Below, one piece after another: positions 45,185 to 54,463 of a DNA stretch of 64,000 bases. Within the stretch, counting starts at the first letter, position 1; the number at the start of each line of letters is the position of its first letter. Position numbers and translations under genes: made by a program. A model generated the notes under the pieces. It was given only the letters and a program-made list of their open reading frames with translations, had not been told where the DNA came from and searched no databases. The stretch comes from an uncultured Sterolibacterium sp. (lineage in GTDB: Bacteria > Pseudomonadota > Gammaproteobacteria > Burkholderiales > Rhodocyclaceae), in contig CAIVDC010000073.1 of assembly GCA_903904605.1 (NCBI GenBank), positions 1 through 64,000 of the forward strand, in the 5' to 3' direction.

Positions 45185-46700
45185 GAAGCTTGGGCTGGAT
45201 TTGTCGCGTCTTCGCTTGCGGCAGAGGCGGACGCGGCGTCGATCTGGAGACTGCCGCCAGCAAGCCGATCAGCACCCAAATCGTCGGCTCGTCGTAAGGC
45301 GCAGTCAGGTTGACCAGGTTATGCACCGACCATCCGAGCAACATGCAGAATATCCCGATACCCAGCGTGGCCATCGTGCCCTGGTTGTTCTGGAAGACAC
45401 GGTAGCCTTCCCGCAGGAACAGAACGAAGAACAGATAGGCAAACACCAGAAAAGACGGTAGGCCGGTCTCGGCCGACATGAGCATCCAGGTATTGTGTAC
45501 TGCATAGGGGTACTCTGTGGCGATGCGCTCCGCAGTGTGGTCGTAGCGGGCCATCTCATGGGTGTAATTGTTCAGCCCGACGCCCAATACCGGGTTGGAA
45601 GCAATCACTTCCTCGGCGACTTTCATCAGCGGTACGCGCGAATAGGCGGCGCCTTGGTCACCTTCGACCAGGCGGTCCCTGAAGGTCGTTGAAGCAGCGA
45701 AGAGGACGCTGAACAGGAGCAGCATCAGGATTCCTGAGATGCCTAGTCCAACCAGGGGGTTCCGGCCCCGCTTCCGCATCCACAGGAAGATGCCCGTCGT
45801 GATGGTAATGAGCATGCCCAGCCAGGCGCCGCGGGAGCCGCTGAAGACCAGCGCGATCACCGCCAGCACGACCGCGACCAGGAGCAGGATGCGCATGGAC
45901 GCCTTTTTCTCCACGAGGAACAGGAAACCCACCCAAGGGAGCATGAGATTGAGATACATGGCCAGGGCGTTCGGGTGACTTTCGGTGCCGGCCATGCGCA
46001 GGATCTCGCCCCCCGCCGATCCTATGCGACTCTTCAGAACGACCGCCGACCTTCCCAGATGCTCCGCGGTGAAGATGACTCCGACATACCGCTGCTCCAG
46101 GACGATCACACCTTCCATGATCAGAATGCATGCGAAGGCGACGCCGATCAATTTGAGGGTCTTCTGGTCCCGGACGTTGTTGGCGAAATAGAGCAGAATC
46201 AGGTAGCACTTCAACTGCAGCCAGATCATGCTGACGCTGTAGAAAGGAACGGGGGCGAGGAAGGAGGAAACGAGATTGATCAGCAGCAGCAGTGTCATGG
46301 GCAGCAGCCAGCCTCGCGGCAGCCGTATCGGCGGACAGTCCGGATCGAACATCAACTCGTAGATCCATAGGAGTATCAGCGGGATCAGGAAGGCGTTGGA
46401 CAGGGTGATCGGAAAGCCGTTGGCCATTACAATGAAAGGGGCTTCCTTCACATACATGAAGGTATTGCTGTAGTAGATCGGCAATGACACGACGGAGCCG
46501 AAGAGCAAGACCTTCCTCAGCAGATTGGTCGTGGTCGCCAATAGGAGGACGCCGACGCTGGCTGCGACCAAGGCCATGACGATGAAGGCCGTCCACTTGA
46601 GTTCGATGTTGGCGATGCTGTAGACGACCAGCGCCCCTGCCGCCAATCCGATTGAGACCGGCAGCAGAATGCTCAGCAGCGGAGGGCGTTCGAAGTACAT
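45177..46700 (-). CDS. O-antigen ligase/polymerase family protein (Wzy-like)
   Basis: The product has 507 residues with about 11 helices. The large periplasmic loop holds AGTESHPNALAMYLNLMLPWVGF, FSGSRGAWLGMLI and NPVLGVGLNNYTHEMARYDH, motifs of the Wzy_C family. The role is polymerisation of flipped repeats. It lies between Wzx and the CpsD-like gene in the core operon. Confidence 0.9.
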   Translation of the reverse strand: MYFERPPLLSILLPVSIGLAAGALVVYSIANIELKWTAFIVMALVAASVGVLLLATTTNLLRKVLLFGSVVSLPIYYSNTFMYVKEAPFIVMANGFPITLSNAFLIPLILLWIYELMFDPDCPPIRLPRGWLLPMTLLLLINLVSSFLAPVPFYSVSMIWLQLKCYLILLYFANNVRDQKTLKLIGVAFACILIMEGVIVLEQRYVGVIFTAEHLGRSAVVLKSRIGSAGGEILRMAGTESHPNALAMYLNLMLPWVGFLFLVEKKASMRILLLVAVVLAVIALVFSGSRGAWLGMLITITTGIFLWMRKRGRNPLVGLGISGILMLLLFSVLFAASTTFRDRLVEGDQGAAYSRVPLMKVAEEVIASNPVLGVGLNNYTHEMARYDHTAERIATEYPYAVHNTWMLMSAETGLPSFLVFAYLFFVLFLREGYRVFQNNQGTMATLGIGIFCMLLGWSVHNLVNLTAPYDEPTIWVLIGLLAAVSRSTPRPPLPQAKTRQIQPKLHA

Positions 46701-46727
46701 ACGCGCTACTTTCGCCTCCAGAGGTTG

Positions 46728-47492
46728 TCAGAGCAGCTTCAGCAGAGCCTTGGGTATCGGGTACTGGCGATTGTTGAGAACGGCCCCCAAGGTATTGATT
46801 CCCATCTCATTGAGATCGTTCACCAGGGTATTGATCGCGGGATAACGCGATTCTCCGCAGCGAAGCACCAGGATGACGCCATCGCTTGCCCTTGCCGGTG
46901 CATAAGCCATGGGAGTGAATGCGATTGGAGGAGAGTCCACGACGATGACATCGTAGGTCGTGTGCGCCGTCGCCATGAAGTCACGAAACCAGGCCGTCGA
47001 CGATGCCGTCGAGGCCGCAGTGGATCTGTCCTGGCCGACCCGCACCGAGACGATATCCAGGTTCGTCTCCGGCTCGGCAAGCAATGCCGTCATATCTTCC
47101 TGGCCAACGAAGAAAGTGGCCCGGCTGCCCGAGACGGCCGGCTTGTTGAGTTCCGGGTCGAAATCCACGAAAAGGATGTTCCTGCTTGCGGCATCGGCGG
47201 CGAGGATATAGGCGAAGAAATAACTGACGGTGGTATTCCCCGCACCCGCGGCCACGCTGGTGAACAAATAACTCACCGGGCGGTCTTCGTCGGTCTCCCG
47301 GGGCGAGAGTTGAAAAGCGATCTTGTGCAATTCCATGGCCCACTGCCTGGGAAGATCGAGGGCCTGCAGCGGGTTCTTGGGCCGTGGCTTTTTCGCCCTG
47401 GCGGCCGAAGCGACCGGTGGAATGGGCGTGGCGCCCGGCGTTGCCGGTGCGCCGCCGGATTGCCGGTGCAGTAGGTCATGGAGCATGATCAT
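46728..47492 (-). CDS. CpsD/Wzc-kinase-like P-loop protein with degenerate Walker A
   Basis: The ATG at 47492 lies six bases after GAGGAG and overlaps the upstream stop (ATGA). The product has 254 residues. YLFTSVAAGAGNTTVSYFF (residues 75-93) corresponds to Walker A but has GAGNTT where active kinases have G-x-G-K-S/T; Asn86 replaces the lysine. NILFVDFDPELNKP (Walker A' equivalent) and YDVIVVDSPPIAF (Walker B) are present. No tyrosine cluster is at the C-terminus (PIPKALLKLL). The usual partner of Wzz-type chain-length proteins is a tyrosine kinase; here it may be a catalytically weak or non-kinase form. Confidence 0.8.
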   Translation of the reverse strand: MIMLHDLLHRQSGGAPATPGATPIPPVASAARAKKPRPKNPLQALDLPRQWAMELHKIAFQLSPRETDEDRPVSYLFTSVAAGAGNTTVSYFFAYILAADAASRNILFVDFDPELNKPAVSGSRATFFVGQEDMTALLAEPETNLDIVSVRVGQDRSTAASTASSTAWFRDFMATAHTTYDVIVVDSPPIAFTPMAYAPARASDGVILVLRCGESRYPAINTLVNDLNEMGINTLGAVLNNRQYPIPKALLKLL

Positions 47493-48967
47493 GCATTTCT
47501 CCTCGACGGCATCAGTGACCATCTGGCGGCACGCCGCGCAGGTTTCGATTCAGCGGCATCGAGCGACCCCAAGTAGTACAACTGTGTGTGCATGCTGAGG
47601 TCCGTCGGGGTCCAGACGCGTTTCTCCCAGGCGTAAGATCCCGCGCTCACCGCCATTGCCAGAATGAGCGCCAGCGGAATGGACAGCAGCATAATGTAGC
47701 CGCGCTGCGGGAACCACGGCGAAGTCGGCGCGGATGGACGGGCCACGACTTCGATGTTGGCGAACATCGCCTGGTCCTTCTTGTCGTTGATTCGCGCCTC
47801 TTCCTTCTTGGTGTTGTACATGACGTAGTTATCCTTGTTCATGCGCTGTTCCAGTTCCATGCTTTCGAATGTCAGCGCATCTCCCGTCAACTTGACATTG
47901 GCCTTCATGGCTTCCTTGATCTGGGCGTCGATGTCGTTGATGCCGCTGTTGAGCGCGGACATCTCGGCGCCGAGATCGTGGGTGATCTGCTGCATCTGCA
48001 GCCGAATCTGCACTTTCATATTGTTGTACTGGTTGTCGGCGTCCACTACCGGCTTGGAGCCAGGGTAAAAGTCGGCATGGGCCCGTTGCCGGTTGATGAG
48101 CAATTGCGCCAGGCTTTTTTCCATTTCAACCAGCGCCGGATAGCCCTGGATTGCATCCTGCGGCAGACTGGGCAGCAGTGTGTCCTGGGTATCGTGTTTC
48201 AGGCGCGCCAATACGGAATTGAAGGTGGCGTTCTTGTCCCTGAGCAATTGCATCTTGTCGCGAAGTTGCGACTTGTTGAGCTCCAGATCCCTGATCAGGG
48301 AAAGGCCTTTCTCTTTCTGGAGATCGGGCTTTATCACATTGAGGTCCTTGCTTGCCGCGACGAGTTCATTGGTCACCTGCAGATACTTGTTCCTGTATTG
48401 TTGTGTCTGGTCGTCGAAAAAGGCGAACCGGCCCTTGGTCGACTGATAAGTCTGGATGTAGAAGCGGATATAAGCATCAACGAGGGTGTTGAGCTGGTCG
48501 GCCACTTCGCGTGCTCCTCCCCCCCGATAGGTCAACTGGATGATGCTCGACTGGGTTTGCGGTTCCGCCTTGAAGCGAGCGCGCACTTTGTCCATAGCCT
48601 CGAGGATGTCGCGTTCATCATCCGACTTTGCCAAGTGGTACTTCATGACCACTTCGCGCAGAACCTCAGGCGCGCTCAGGAGAAAAATGAAGGTATTGAG
48701 CGTGCTTTCGTCCACCTTACTCGTGTCGTAGGTCGCCCCGGCGCGCGTGCTGTCCTGGTCGAAGATCAGCGGCTTGGAGTATTGCGGCTTGATCAGCAAC
48801 ATGGCCGTGGTCTGATAGATGGGCGGGGTGAGAAAACTCAGCAGCAGGGCGCCGACGATGACCCCGATGAAAGTGAGGCTGAACGCGCGCTTCTTGAGGA
48901 AGAAGATGCTGATGATGTCGCGCGCGGTCTGAATGTTCGCACGGCGGGTGTTCTCTGTATCCGTCAT
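47489..48967 (-). CDS. Wzz/GNVR-type polysaccharide chain-length/co-polymerase protein
   Basis: The ATG at 48967 is preceded by AGGAG; the frame is open 13 codons upstream. The product has 492 residues. One helix near the N-terminus (FSLTFIGVIVGALLLSFLTPPIY), a long coiled-coil-rich periplasmic part, and a second helix near the C-terminus (YIMLLSIPLALILAMAVSAGSYAW) form the polysaccharide co-polymerase topology. RPSAPTSPWFPQRG before the second helix is the conserved proline-rich motif. It does not carry a fused kinase domain; the separate P-loop gene follows. Confidence 0.9.
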   Translation of the reverse strand: MTDTENTRRANIQTARDIISIFFLKKRAFSLTFIGVIVGALLLSFLTPPIYQTTAMLLIKPQYSKPLIFDQDSTRAGATYDTSKVDESTLNTFIFLLSAPEVLREVVMKYHLAKSDDERDILEAMDKVRARFKAEPQTQSSIIQLTYRGGGAREVADQLNTLVDAYIRFYIQTYQSTKGRFAFFDDQTQQYRNKYLQVTNELVAASKDLNVIKPDLQKEKGLSLIRDLELNKSQLRDKMQLLRDKNATFNSVLARLKHDTQDTLLPSLPQDAIQGYPALVEMEKSLAQLLINRQRAHADFYPGSKPVVDADNQYNNMKVQIRLQMQQITHDLGAEMSALNSGINDIDAQIKEAMKANVKLTGDALTFESMELEQRMNKDNYVMYNTKKEEARINDKKDQAMFANIEVVARPSAPTSPWFPQRGYIMLLSIPLALILAMAVSAGSYAWEKRVWTPTDLSMHTQLYYLGSLDAAESKPARRAARWSLMPSRRNA

Positions 48968-49008
48968 GGAGGACTCCTGATGGGCGGTGCGGCGGGAAGG
49001 TCCCATGC

Positions 49009-50004
49009 TTATCTCGTCACGTTGACGCCGTAGCCGTAGGTAATGTTCAGGGCCGGCGGGATTATTTGTTTCCAGAATCCGCCCAGGATCGCGTTCTCGC
49101 CGATCCAGGTGTTGGGCACGAAGACTACGTCAAACTGGTGGAGCATCACGTCAGCCGAGAGATTTCCGTTGCTCAGGATTTCCTTGTGGTTGAGCAGTCG
49201 CGCAACCGCCTGGTTTTCCTCATTGTGGGTGATCAACAGGACGCTGGAGGTCTCGGCAGCAGGCGTGAACCCTCCGGCGATGGCGATACTCTGCAGGGCC
49301 GAGGTGGGGCCTCTGAGTTCGTAGTATCCCGGCTTGCTGACCGCGCCGAATACGTAAATCACGTTGCCCTTGACTTCAAGCAGCGAAGCCGACGTGTGCA
49401 TTCCCGGAATGACCTTGGCGTATGCTTCATTGATCTCGCGCTCGGCCGCGTCGATTGTCTTGCCGGCGACCATCAGCGGCGGGGACAGGGGCAGGGTGAT
49501 CTTGCCGTCCGGTTGCACCAGTGCCAGTTTGCTTTGTCCTCTCGAAGCCGTCCTGATCGAGTCCTGCAATGCGCGTATGCGCTGACCATAGCGAATGAGT
49601 GTCACGGTAGCCTGCGGCTTGTTGAGAAAATCCGCATAGGCTTCGTCGATGCGATGGGAAAATTCAGAAGGCGTAAGGCCGGCCGCCATGATATCCCCCT
49701 TGTAGGGGAGGGTTACCCTGCCGTCAGGACGGACGTCGAGAGTTCGGTCCAGTTGGGGATGAAAGTAGAACTCCACGCGCATCTGGTCGCCGATGGCCAG
49801 CAGATACTTTTCTTTCAGGTCGACATCCACATGGTAGGTGACCTCGATCTGGTCCCCGGCGGAAATCAGGTAATCACGCCCGTAATAGACGACCTCGTCC
49901 TTATAGGTCTGTTTTCCGCCAGGTATGTTGGCAGGGGGATGCGGAGTGTAGCCAATACACCCTGTCATCGCGAAGATCAAGAAAATTGAAATAACCTGGC
50001 GCAT
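49009..50004 (-). CDS. Wza-type polysaccharide export lipoprotein with duplicated export domain
   Basis: The ATG at 50004 is preceded by GAGGAGGG; the frame is open 27 codons upstream. The product has 331 residues. The lipobox FAMTGC at residues about 11-16 predicts a lipoprotein. RDYLISAGDQIEV and EKYLLAIGDQMRV are successive copies of the same motif, and VRPDGRVTLPYKG...SHRIDEAYAD and VQPDGKITLPLSPP...AEREINEAYAK are also repeated. Later VIYVFGAVSKPGYYELRG is an SLBB element. It forms the outer-membrane export channel or its periplasmic base. It is the first gene of the minus-strand EPS operon. Confidence 0.92.
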   Translation of the reverse strand: MRQVISIFLIFAMTGCIGYTPHPPANIPGGKQTYKDEVVYYGRDYLISAGDQIEVTYHVDVDLKEKYLLAIGDQMRVEFYFHPQLDRTLDVRPDGRVTLPYKGDIMAAGLTPSEFSHRIDEAYADFLNKPQATVTLIRYGQRIRALQDSIRTASRGQSKLALVQPDGKITLPLSPPLMVAGKTIDAAEREINEAYAKVIPGMHTSASLLEVKGNVIYVFGAVSKPGYYELRGPTSALQSIAIAGGFTPAAETSSVLLITHNEENQAVARLLNHKEILSNGNLSADVMLHQFDVVFVPNTWIGENAILGGFWKQIIPPALNITYGYGVNVTR

Positions 50005-51249
50005 TTGAACCCTCCTCGCAAGCCACCCCCTCCGGCTGCTGCCGGCGTGGATGACCGTCACCCGCAATTTCGCAACCCTGCACAAGCAGTGAACTCGTCA
50101 AGCCTACTCGTTGCCGCCGACCATTTTTAGGATGTGAGCTTCTGTCTCGATTTGCTCTGCCCCTATCTCGACTGGTTGATGGCGCCAATATACCTAAGTA
50201 GTCACCTTAATTTTATACCATAACATCAAGAAAGGTAAAGTATTTAACATAGTTTGGCTGGAATCGACATCGACCCCCTATTGGCCCGGGCGGTATTACA
50301 TTCGTCAGCTATTCACGCCCCATCAAGAACGGAGATGCGAGACGGTCCCTTGCTGCGCTGGACTATCGAACGAAACAACTCGCAACAATTGGCAAAGGGA
50401 ATCGCTTGCCCCTGCTCGTCCTTGCCCGCTCGTCGCGTCTCCGCGGGCCGCGCTCCTCCTTTGTCTCCCCATATAATCGGCATGTCCACTCATTTTCAAG
50501 CGTCAATAACGCCTGTCTTTTCCTGCTAATTCCGGATTAGGCTGAACCGACATCGGGCGGCACACCGCTTCTTCGGAGTTCCTCCGGTATTTCGGTCCAC
50601 CTGGATCTTCTGCGCGAGAAGACCTGTCTTTGTGGCCGAAGCTTCTCGCTGGAGTCCATCGACTGCCTTATGGTAGAGTAGCCCGCGCCAGCATTCAGGA
50701 AGATTCCGATGAGTAACGACGAGGAAGGCGGCAAGCAGATTTTCTGGCGATATGTATGGGTATGGAATGGTTGCGGAGACCGTCCTTCGATTGCGAATTC
50801 GCCTGTCCTTTCGGGCCATAGTCATTCCGTGGGCGCATCGCTATTGCAAGACTCGGCATGGAGATGATGGCGCAAGGTGCGGTCGGCGGTTTCGCCCGGC
50901 ACAATTTCCCGTCCGCCGTCAAGGTTCTCGAAGTCGCGCACCTCGAATCGACTCGACAGGAAGCAGGTTCGCAGCATGTGCTCCAGACCAATCGGAGCAT
51001 GGCCATTGTCCGCCTCCGCTTAGCCCGACACGATCAGCACGCACAAAGGCGACCGGGGCTTCCGCGGCCTGTCTATCCCTCCTGTAAGCGCTGCTCGGTG
51101 CATCGTGTCGCCGCAGTGGCCAATTCCTCCTGCCGAGAGCGCCGCCTGCTTCATCGTTTCCATCCCGATTTTCGGTATCGCTCGTTTGACCGGTCAGCGG
51201 CGAAATCGTTTACGCGTTATCCAGATTCCTTAGCCATGGCTCGCGCCTA
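50005..51249. other. 1.2-kb gene-poor region between the two arms of the EPS locus
   Basis: No recognisable protein was found. Bases 50160-50260 are A+T-rich and carry the promoter of the wza-type operon. Between 50500 and 51250 short frames on both strands are open for 60-130 codons without a convincing composition. One plus-strand frame runs to 51250, where its TAA overlaps the ATG of asnB. One minus-strand frame gives a 44-residue text ending PLCVLIVSG and then, after one stop, more sequence in the same phase; a decayed gene is possible but not shown. Confidence 0.55.
50212..50239 (-). promoter_or_regulatory. predicted promoter of the EPS core operon
   Basis: On the minus strand TTTACC (50239-50234) and TATAAA (50217-50212) are separated by 16 bases. 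The start of the Wza-type gene lies about 200 bases downstream, so the leader is long enough for regulation. Surrounding sequence is AT-rich. Confidence 0.45.
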
Positions 51250-53181
51250 ATGTGCGGCATTGCCGGAGTCATCAGCGCCGATTGCAGCCGGGTTGAGCCT
51301 GCCGTGCGGGCGATGATGCGCGCGATGATCCACCGCGGTCCGGACGACGAAGGCTACCAGGTGTTGCCCATGGGGGATGCGGATAGCGCGGACCCCATCC
51401 TTGGCTTCGGTTTTCGCCGCCTGTCAATTCTCGATCTTTCTCCGACAGGCCATCAGCCGATGATTAACCCTGCGACCGGGGACTGCCTGATCTTCAACGG
51501 CGAAATCTACAACTTCCGGTCGCTTCGAGCCAGTCTCGAAGCGAAGGGAATTGCGGTCCGCAGTTCGGGCGACACGGAAGTACTTCTTAAGGCCTTGTCG
51601 ACTTGGGGCGAGAAGGCCATCGAACGGTTGGACGGAATATTCGCGTTCGCCTTCTACGACGCACGGACGCGACGAATTCTGCTCTCCCGGGATCCGGTCG
51701 GCGTCAAGCCCCTGTACATATCGCGCTTGCGACGTGGCTACGTGTTCGCCAGCGAGGTCAGGGCAGTTCTGGCATCCGGCTTGGTTCCCGACGATATCGA
51801 CCCGGCTGGGATCGCTTCAGCCCTCGCCTACGGAACCCCCCAGGATCCGCTTACCGTTCACCGCGCTATCCGGTCGATGCCGGCCGGCACTTTCCAATGG
51901 ATCGGAAGCGAAGCGTCCAGGGGCGAACCGTCGCTGCCCGCGCGTCGCTACTGGCAGTTTCCGCAGGCGGTTGAATCCTTTGGCGAGGCAGAGGCTGTTC
52001 GCGCCATCCAGTCTCGGATGGATGCCGCGGTGCGTGATCAATGTGTAAGCGACGTGCCGATGGCCGTGTTCTTGTCGAGTGGTATTGACAGCTCAACCGT
52101 CGCGGCGATGGCCCGGAATGACGGCAAGACAGTGCACACCTATTCCGTAGGCTATGCCAGCGCGCATGGGGAGGACGAGTTGATTCCCGCTGCTGCCATA
52201 GCCCGCGCGCTAGGGACACAGCATCACGAATTGGTCCTGGACGACGAATGGATCGTTGCACAATGGCGGCATTGGCTGGCGGGGGCCGATCGCCCAAGCG
52301 TTGATGGCTTCAACACCTATCTGGTCAGCGGCGCCGTGAAAGATGCCGGAGCCACGGTTGCTTTGTCGGGCCTGGGGGCTGACGAACTATTTGGCGGCAA
52401 TTACACATTCAGCGACGCGAAGCGGGCACGAAGGGCGCAGCGGTACTTTTCCTTGATTCCACAGCCGCTTCGAAAATATGCCGCGCATTTGGCCTACGCA
52501 CGATTGTCGCCGCCCAGGCAGCGGCGCGCCATCGAAATGGCCTGCTCCGGTAGTTCCATCGTCGACATCGTGGCACGTCTTCGCAGGCTGACCACGGACG
52601 TTGACATGGAAGCCATGGGCTTCAACTGGCAACACCTCAGCCTTTCTCCGAACTACCTGCCGGCGGAGGCGTATGAACCCTTCAGCGAGACGCGCGTAGA
52701 CGTATTTAGAACGGTCTCCCAGGCAGATTTCTTCTTCTACTTGAACAATACCCTGTTGCGCGATGCCGACGCGAACGGCATGGCGCACTCACTGGAAATC
52801 CGGGTGCCATTCTTGGCGCGCCAGGTCATCGATTATGTTGGGGCAATCCCCGGCAGCATGCAAGAGCCGACGGGGGCCCCGCAAAAGCATTTGCTTCGCG
52901 AAGCAGCAAAGCCATTGCTGCCCAGGGACGTTTTCAGTCGCCCGAAAAGAGGGTTCGTACTCCCCATCGGGGAGTGGATGTACGGCACGGTGCGTGACGA
53001 GTGTGAGGCCGCCATTGACAAGCTTGCTGCGTCCGGCGTGCTTGACATCTCGGGAATGCGATCTCTGTGGGCGCGCTACGAAGCACAGCGAGGCCTGATC
53101 CAGTATGCCTATCCATTGGCCCTGGTCACGTTAGGCAGCTATCTCGGCTCGCTCGGGACAAGAAGAAATGAACGTCTTTGA
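51250..53181 (+). CDS. asnB: asparagine synthase (glutamine-hydrolysing), EPS-associated
   Basis: The product has 643 residues. Cys2 of MCGIAGVI is the glutaminase nucleophile. FGFRRLSILDLSPTGHQPM, LIFNGEIYNFRSLR and SSGDTEVLLKAL complete the N-terminal domain. AVFLSSGIDSSTVAAMA is the synthetase PP-loop, and VALSGLGADELFGGNY and HSLEIRVPFLARQVIDYVG follow. The size and setting match the amidotransferases of exosortase-linked EPS loci, which probably amidate a sugar acid or surface glycan. No Shine-Dalgarno sequence is visible; the ATG overlaps a preceding stop (TAATG). Confidence 0.92.
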   Translation: MCGIAGVISADCSRVEPAVRAMMRAMIHRGPDDEGYQVLPMGDADSADPILGFGFRRLSILDLSPTGHQPMINPATGDCLIFNGEIYNFRSLRASLEAKGIAVRSSGDTEVLLKALSTWGEKAIERLDGIFAFAFYDARTRRILLSRDPVGVKPLYISRLRRGYVFASEVRAVLASGLVPDDIDPAGIASALAYGTPQDPLTVHRAIRSMPAGTFQWIGSEASRGEPSLPARRYWQFPQAVESFGEAEAVRAIQSRMDAAVRDQCVSDVPMAVFLSSGIDSSTVAAMARNDGKTVHTYSVGYASAHGEDELIPAAAIARALGTQHHELVLDDEWIVAQWRHWLAGADRPSVDGFNTYLVSGAVKDAGATVALSGLGADELFGGNYTFSDAKRARRAQRYFSLIPQPLRKYAAHLAYARLSPPRQRRAIEMACSGSSIVDIVARLRRLTTDVDMEAMGFNWQHLSLSPNYLPAEAYEPFSETRVDVFRTVSQADFFFYLNNTLLRDADANGMAHSLEIRVPFLARQVIDYVGAIPGSMQEPTGAPQKHLLREAAKPLLPRDVFSRPKRGFVLPIGEWMYGTVRDECEAAIDKLAASGVLDISGMRSLWARYEAQRGLIQYAYPLALVTLGSYLGSLGTRRNERL

Positions 53182-53310
53182 GCGAAGCCAATTGGCCTAC
53201 GTGGACTACAATCGCGGAAACGTGCCTGACAGGACGTTGCTTGTTCAATTCGACAGCGGTACTGTCCGGCGGCGGGTTTGTCCTTGGCGCAAGAATCTAG
53301 CAGGAGCAAG

Positions 53311-54315
53311 ATGAGAAAGTTGGTAATTCGATATTTGTCCCGGATTGCGCTGCCTGCCCTGTTCCGCCGGCTGCACCGGAATCACGTCGCGGTTTTGATG
53401 TATCACGGCGTGATGCCGGATGAGGTGGCGGTCGCCGAGGGGGATTGCCTGCAGGTCAAGGCCAGCGATTTCCGGCAGCAGATGGAATATCTGAAAAAGC
53501 ACTATGCTGTCTGCTCCCTGCACGAAGCTTATAGCCAGATCGGTGAAGCGGGGGCAAAGCCACGGGCCGTAGTTACCTTCGACGACGGTTACGCCAACAA
53601 TTATCTGACCGCATTTCCAATTCTCAGGGAACTCGGTATTCCTGCGACGATATTTGTCGTCACCGGGAAGATAGGCACGGACAAGGTATTCTGGTGGGAT
53701 CGTCTGCACCTGGCGACGCGTGGAACGGTGCCGATCGGGGTGGAGTTTACCGAGACGCTGAAGCGGGTTCGTCCCCAGGCAGTCGAGGATCAGGCGGATG
53801 GTTATCTGCGGCGCCTGGGGCTGGCTTTCGACCACGGGCAGGCAGCGTATTATCGGGTACTCGATCGCGATGAAATTCTCGAGATGGCCGCTAGCGGCCT
53901 GGTCGAATTCGGCTGCCACAACCACGATCACGAGCCTCTCAATACCCTGCATTGGCAAGAGATCGAAGCCACCCTGCGGGATTCCACGGCTTACCTCGAA
54001 GCGCTGGTCGGCCCGGTGCGCTACTTCGCGGCACCTTATGGGGAGTACGACAACTATACCTTCCCGAGCCTGCGCTTGTTCCAGTTTGAATTGGCCTTGT
54101 CGACCGAAGAAGGCTTCCTCAGTGCGGCTTCCGATCGATTCCGGATTCCGCGACTGAGCATCGAACGCGATGCTTCGCTCGCCGAATTTGCCTGCGTCAC
54201 TTCGGGTCTCATGTTCTGGTTTCACCGATGCAAAGCCGCGCTGGGATTTCGGGTTCGTCGGGCAACTGTCGAGCACGGCACGGAAGGTGCCGCGGCAGCA
54301 AACAGGCAGAATTGA
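53311..54315 (+). CDS. polysaccharide deacetylase family protein
   Basis: The ATG at 53311 follows GCAGGAGCAAG; the frame is open 11 codons upstream. The product has 334 residues. VAVLMYHGVMP begins the NodB-type fold, VVTFDDGYANNYLTAFPILRELGIPATIFVVTG has the catalytic Asp-Asp pair, and FGCHNHDHEPLNTL supplies the histidines. YFAAPYGEYDNYT is motif 3. It removes N- or O-acetyl groups from a polymer or its precursor. It is in the plus-strand arm of the EPS locus. Confidence 0.92.
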   Translation: MRKLVIRYLSRIALPALFRRLHRNHVAVLMYHGVMPDEVAVAEGDCLQVKASDFRQQMEYLKKHYAVCSLHEAYSQIGEAGAKPRAVVTFDDGYANNYLTAFPILRELGIPATIFVVTGKIGTDKVFWWDRLHLATRGTVPIGVEFTETLKRVRPQAVEDQADGYLRRLGLAFDHGQAAYYRVLDRDEILEMAASGLVEFGCHNHDHEPLNTLHWQEIEATLRDSTAYLEALVGPVRYFAAPYGEYDNYTFPSLRLFQFELALSTEEGFLSAASDRFRIPRLSIERDASLAEFACVTSGLMFWFHRCKAALGFRVRRATVEHGTEGAAAANRQN

Positions 54316-54463
54316 TGGTCGGCTCGAGATTTCGGGAAACACCCACAAGCCTGTTACGAACAGATATTATGAACGAATACACTAGCTGTGCAGCGCTGTG
54401 GTGTCCAAGATTTCGGTGCTCTTGATCGCTATCCTGAGATCAATAGACGTAGAAGGGAAAATC

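Noticed and set aside
50526-50825. Short minus-strand frames in the EPS gap as a transposase remnant
   Set aside because: No DDE motif, no terminal inverted repeats and no target duplication could be identified.
50858-51250. 130-codon plus-strand frame before asnB as a real gene
   Set aside because: Composition is unlike a folded protein and there is no ribosome site; kept only as a possible coupling element.
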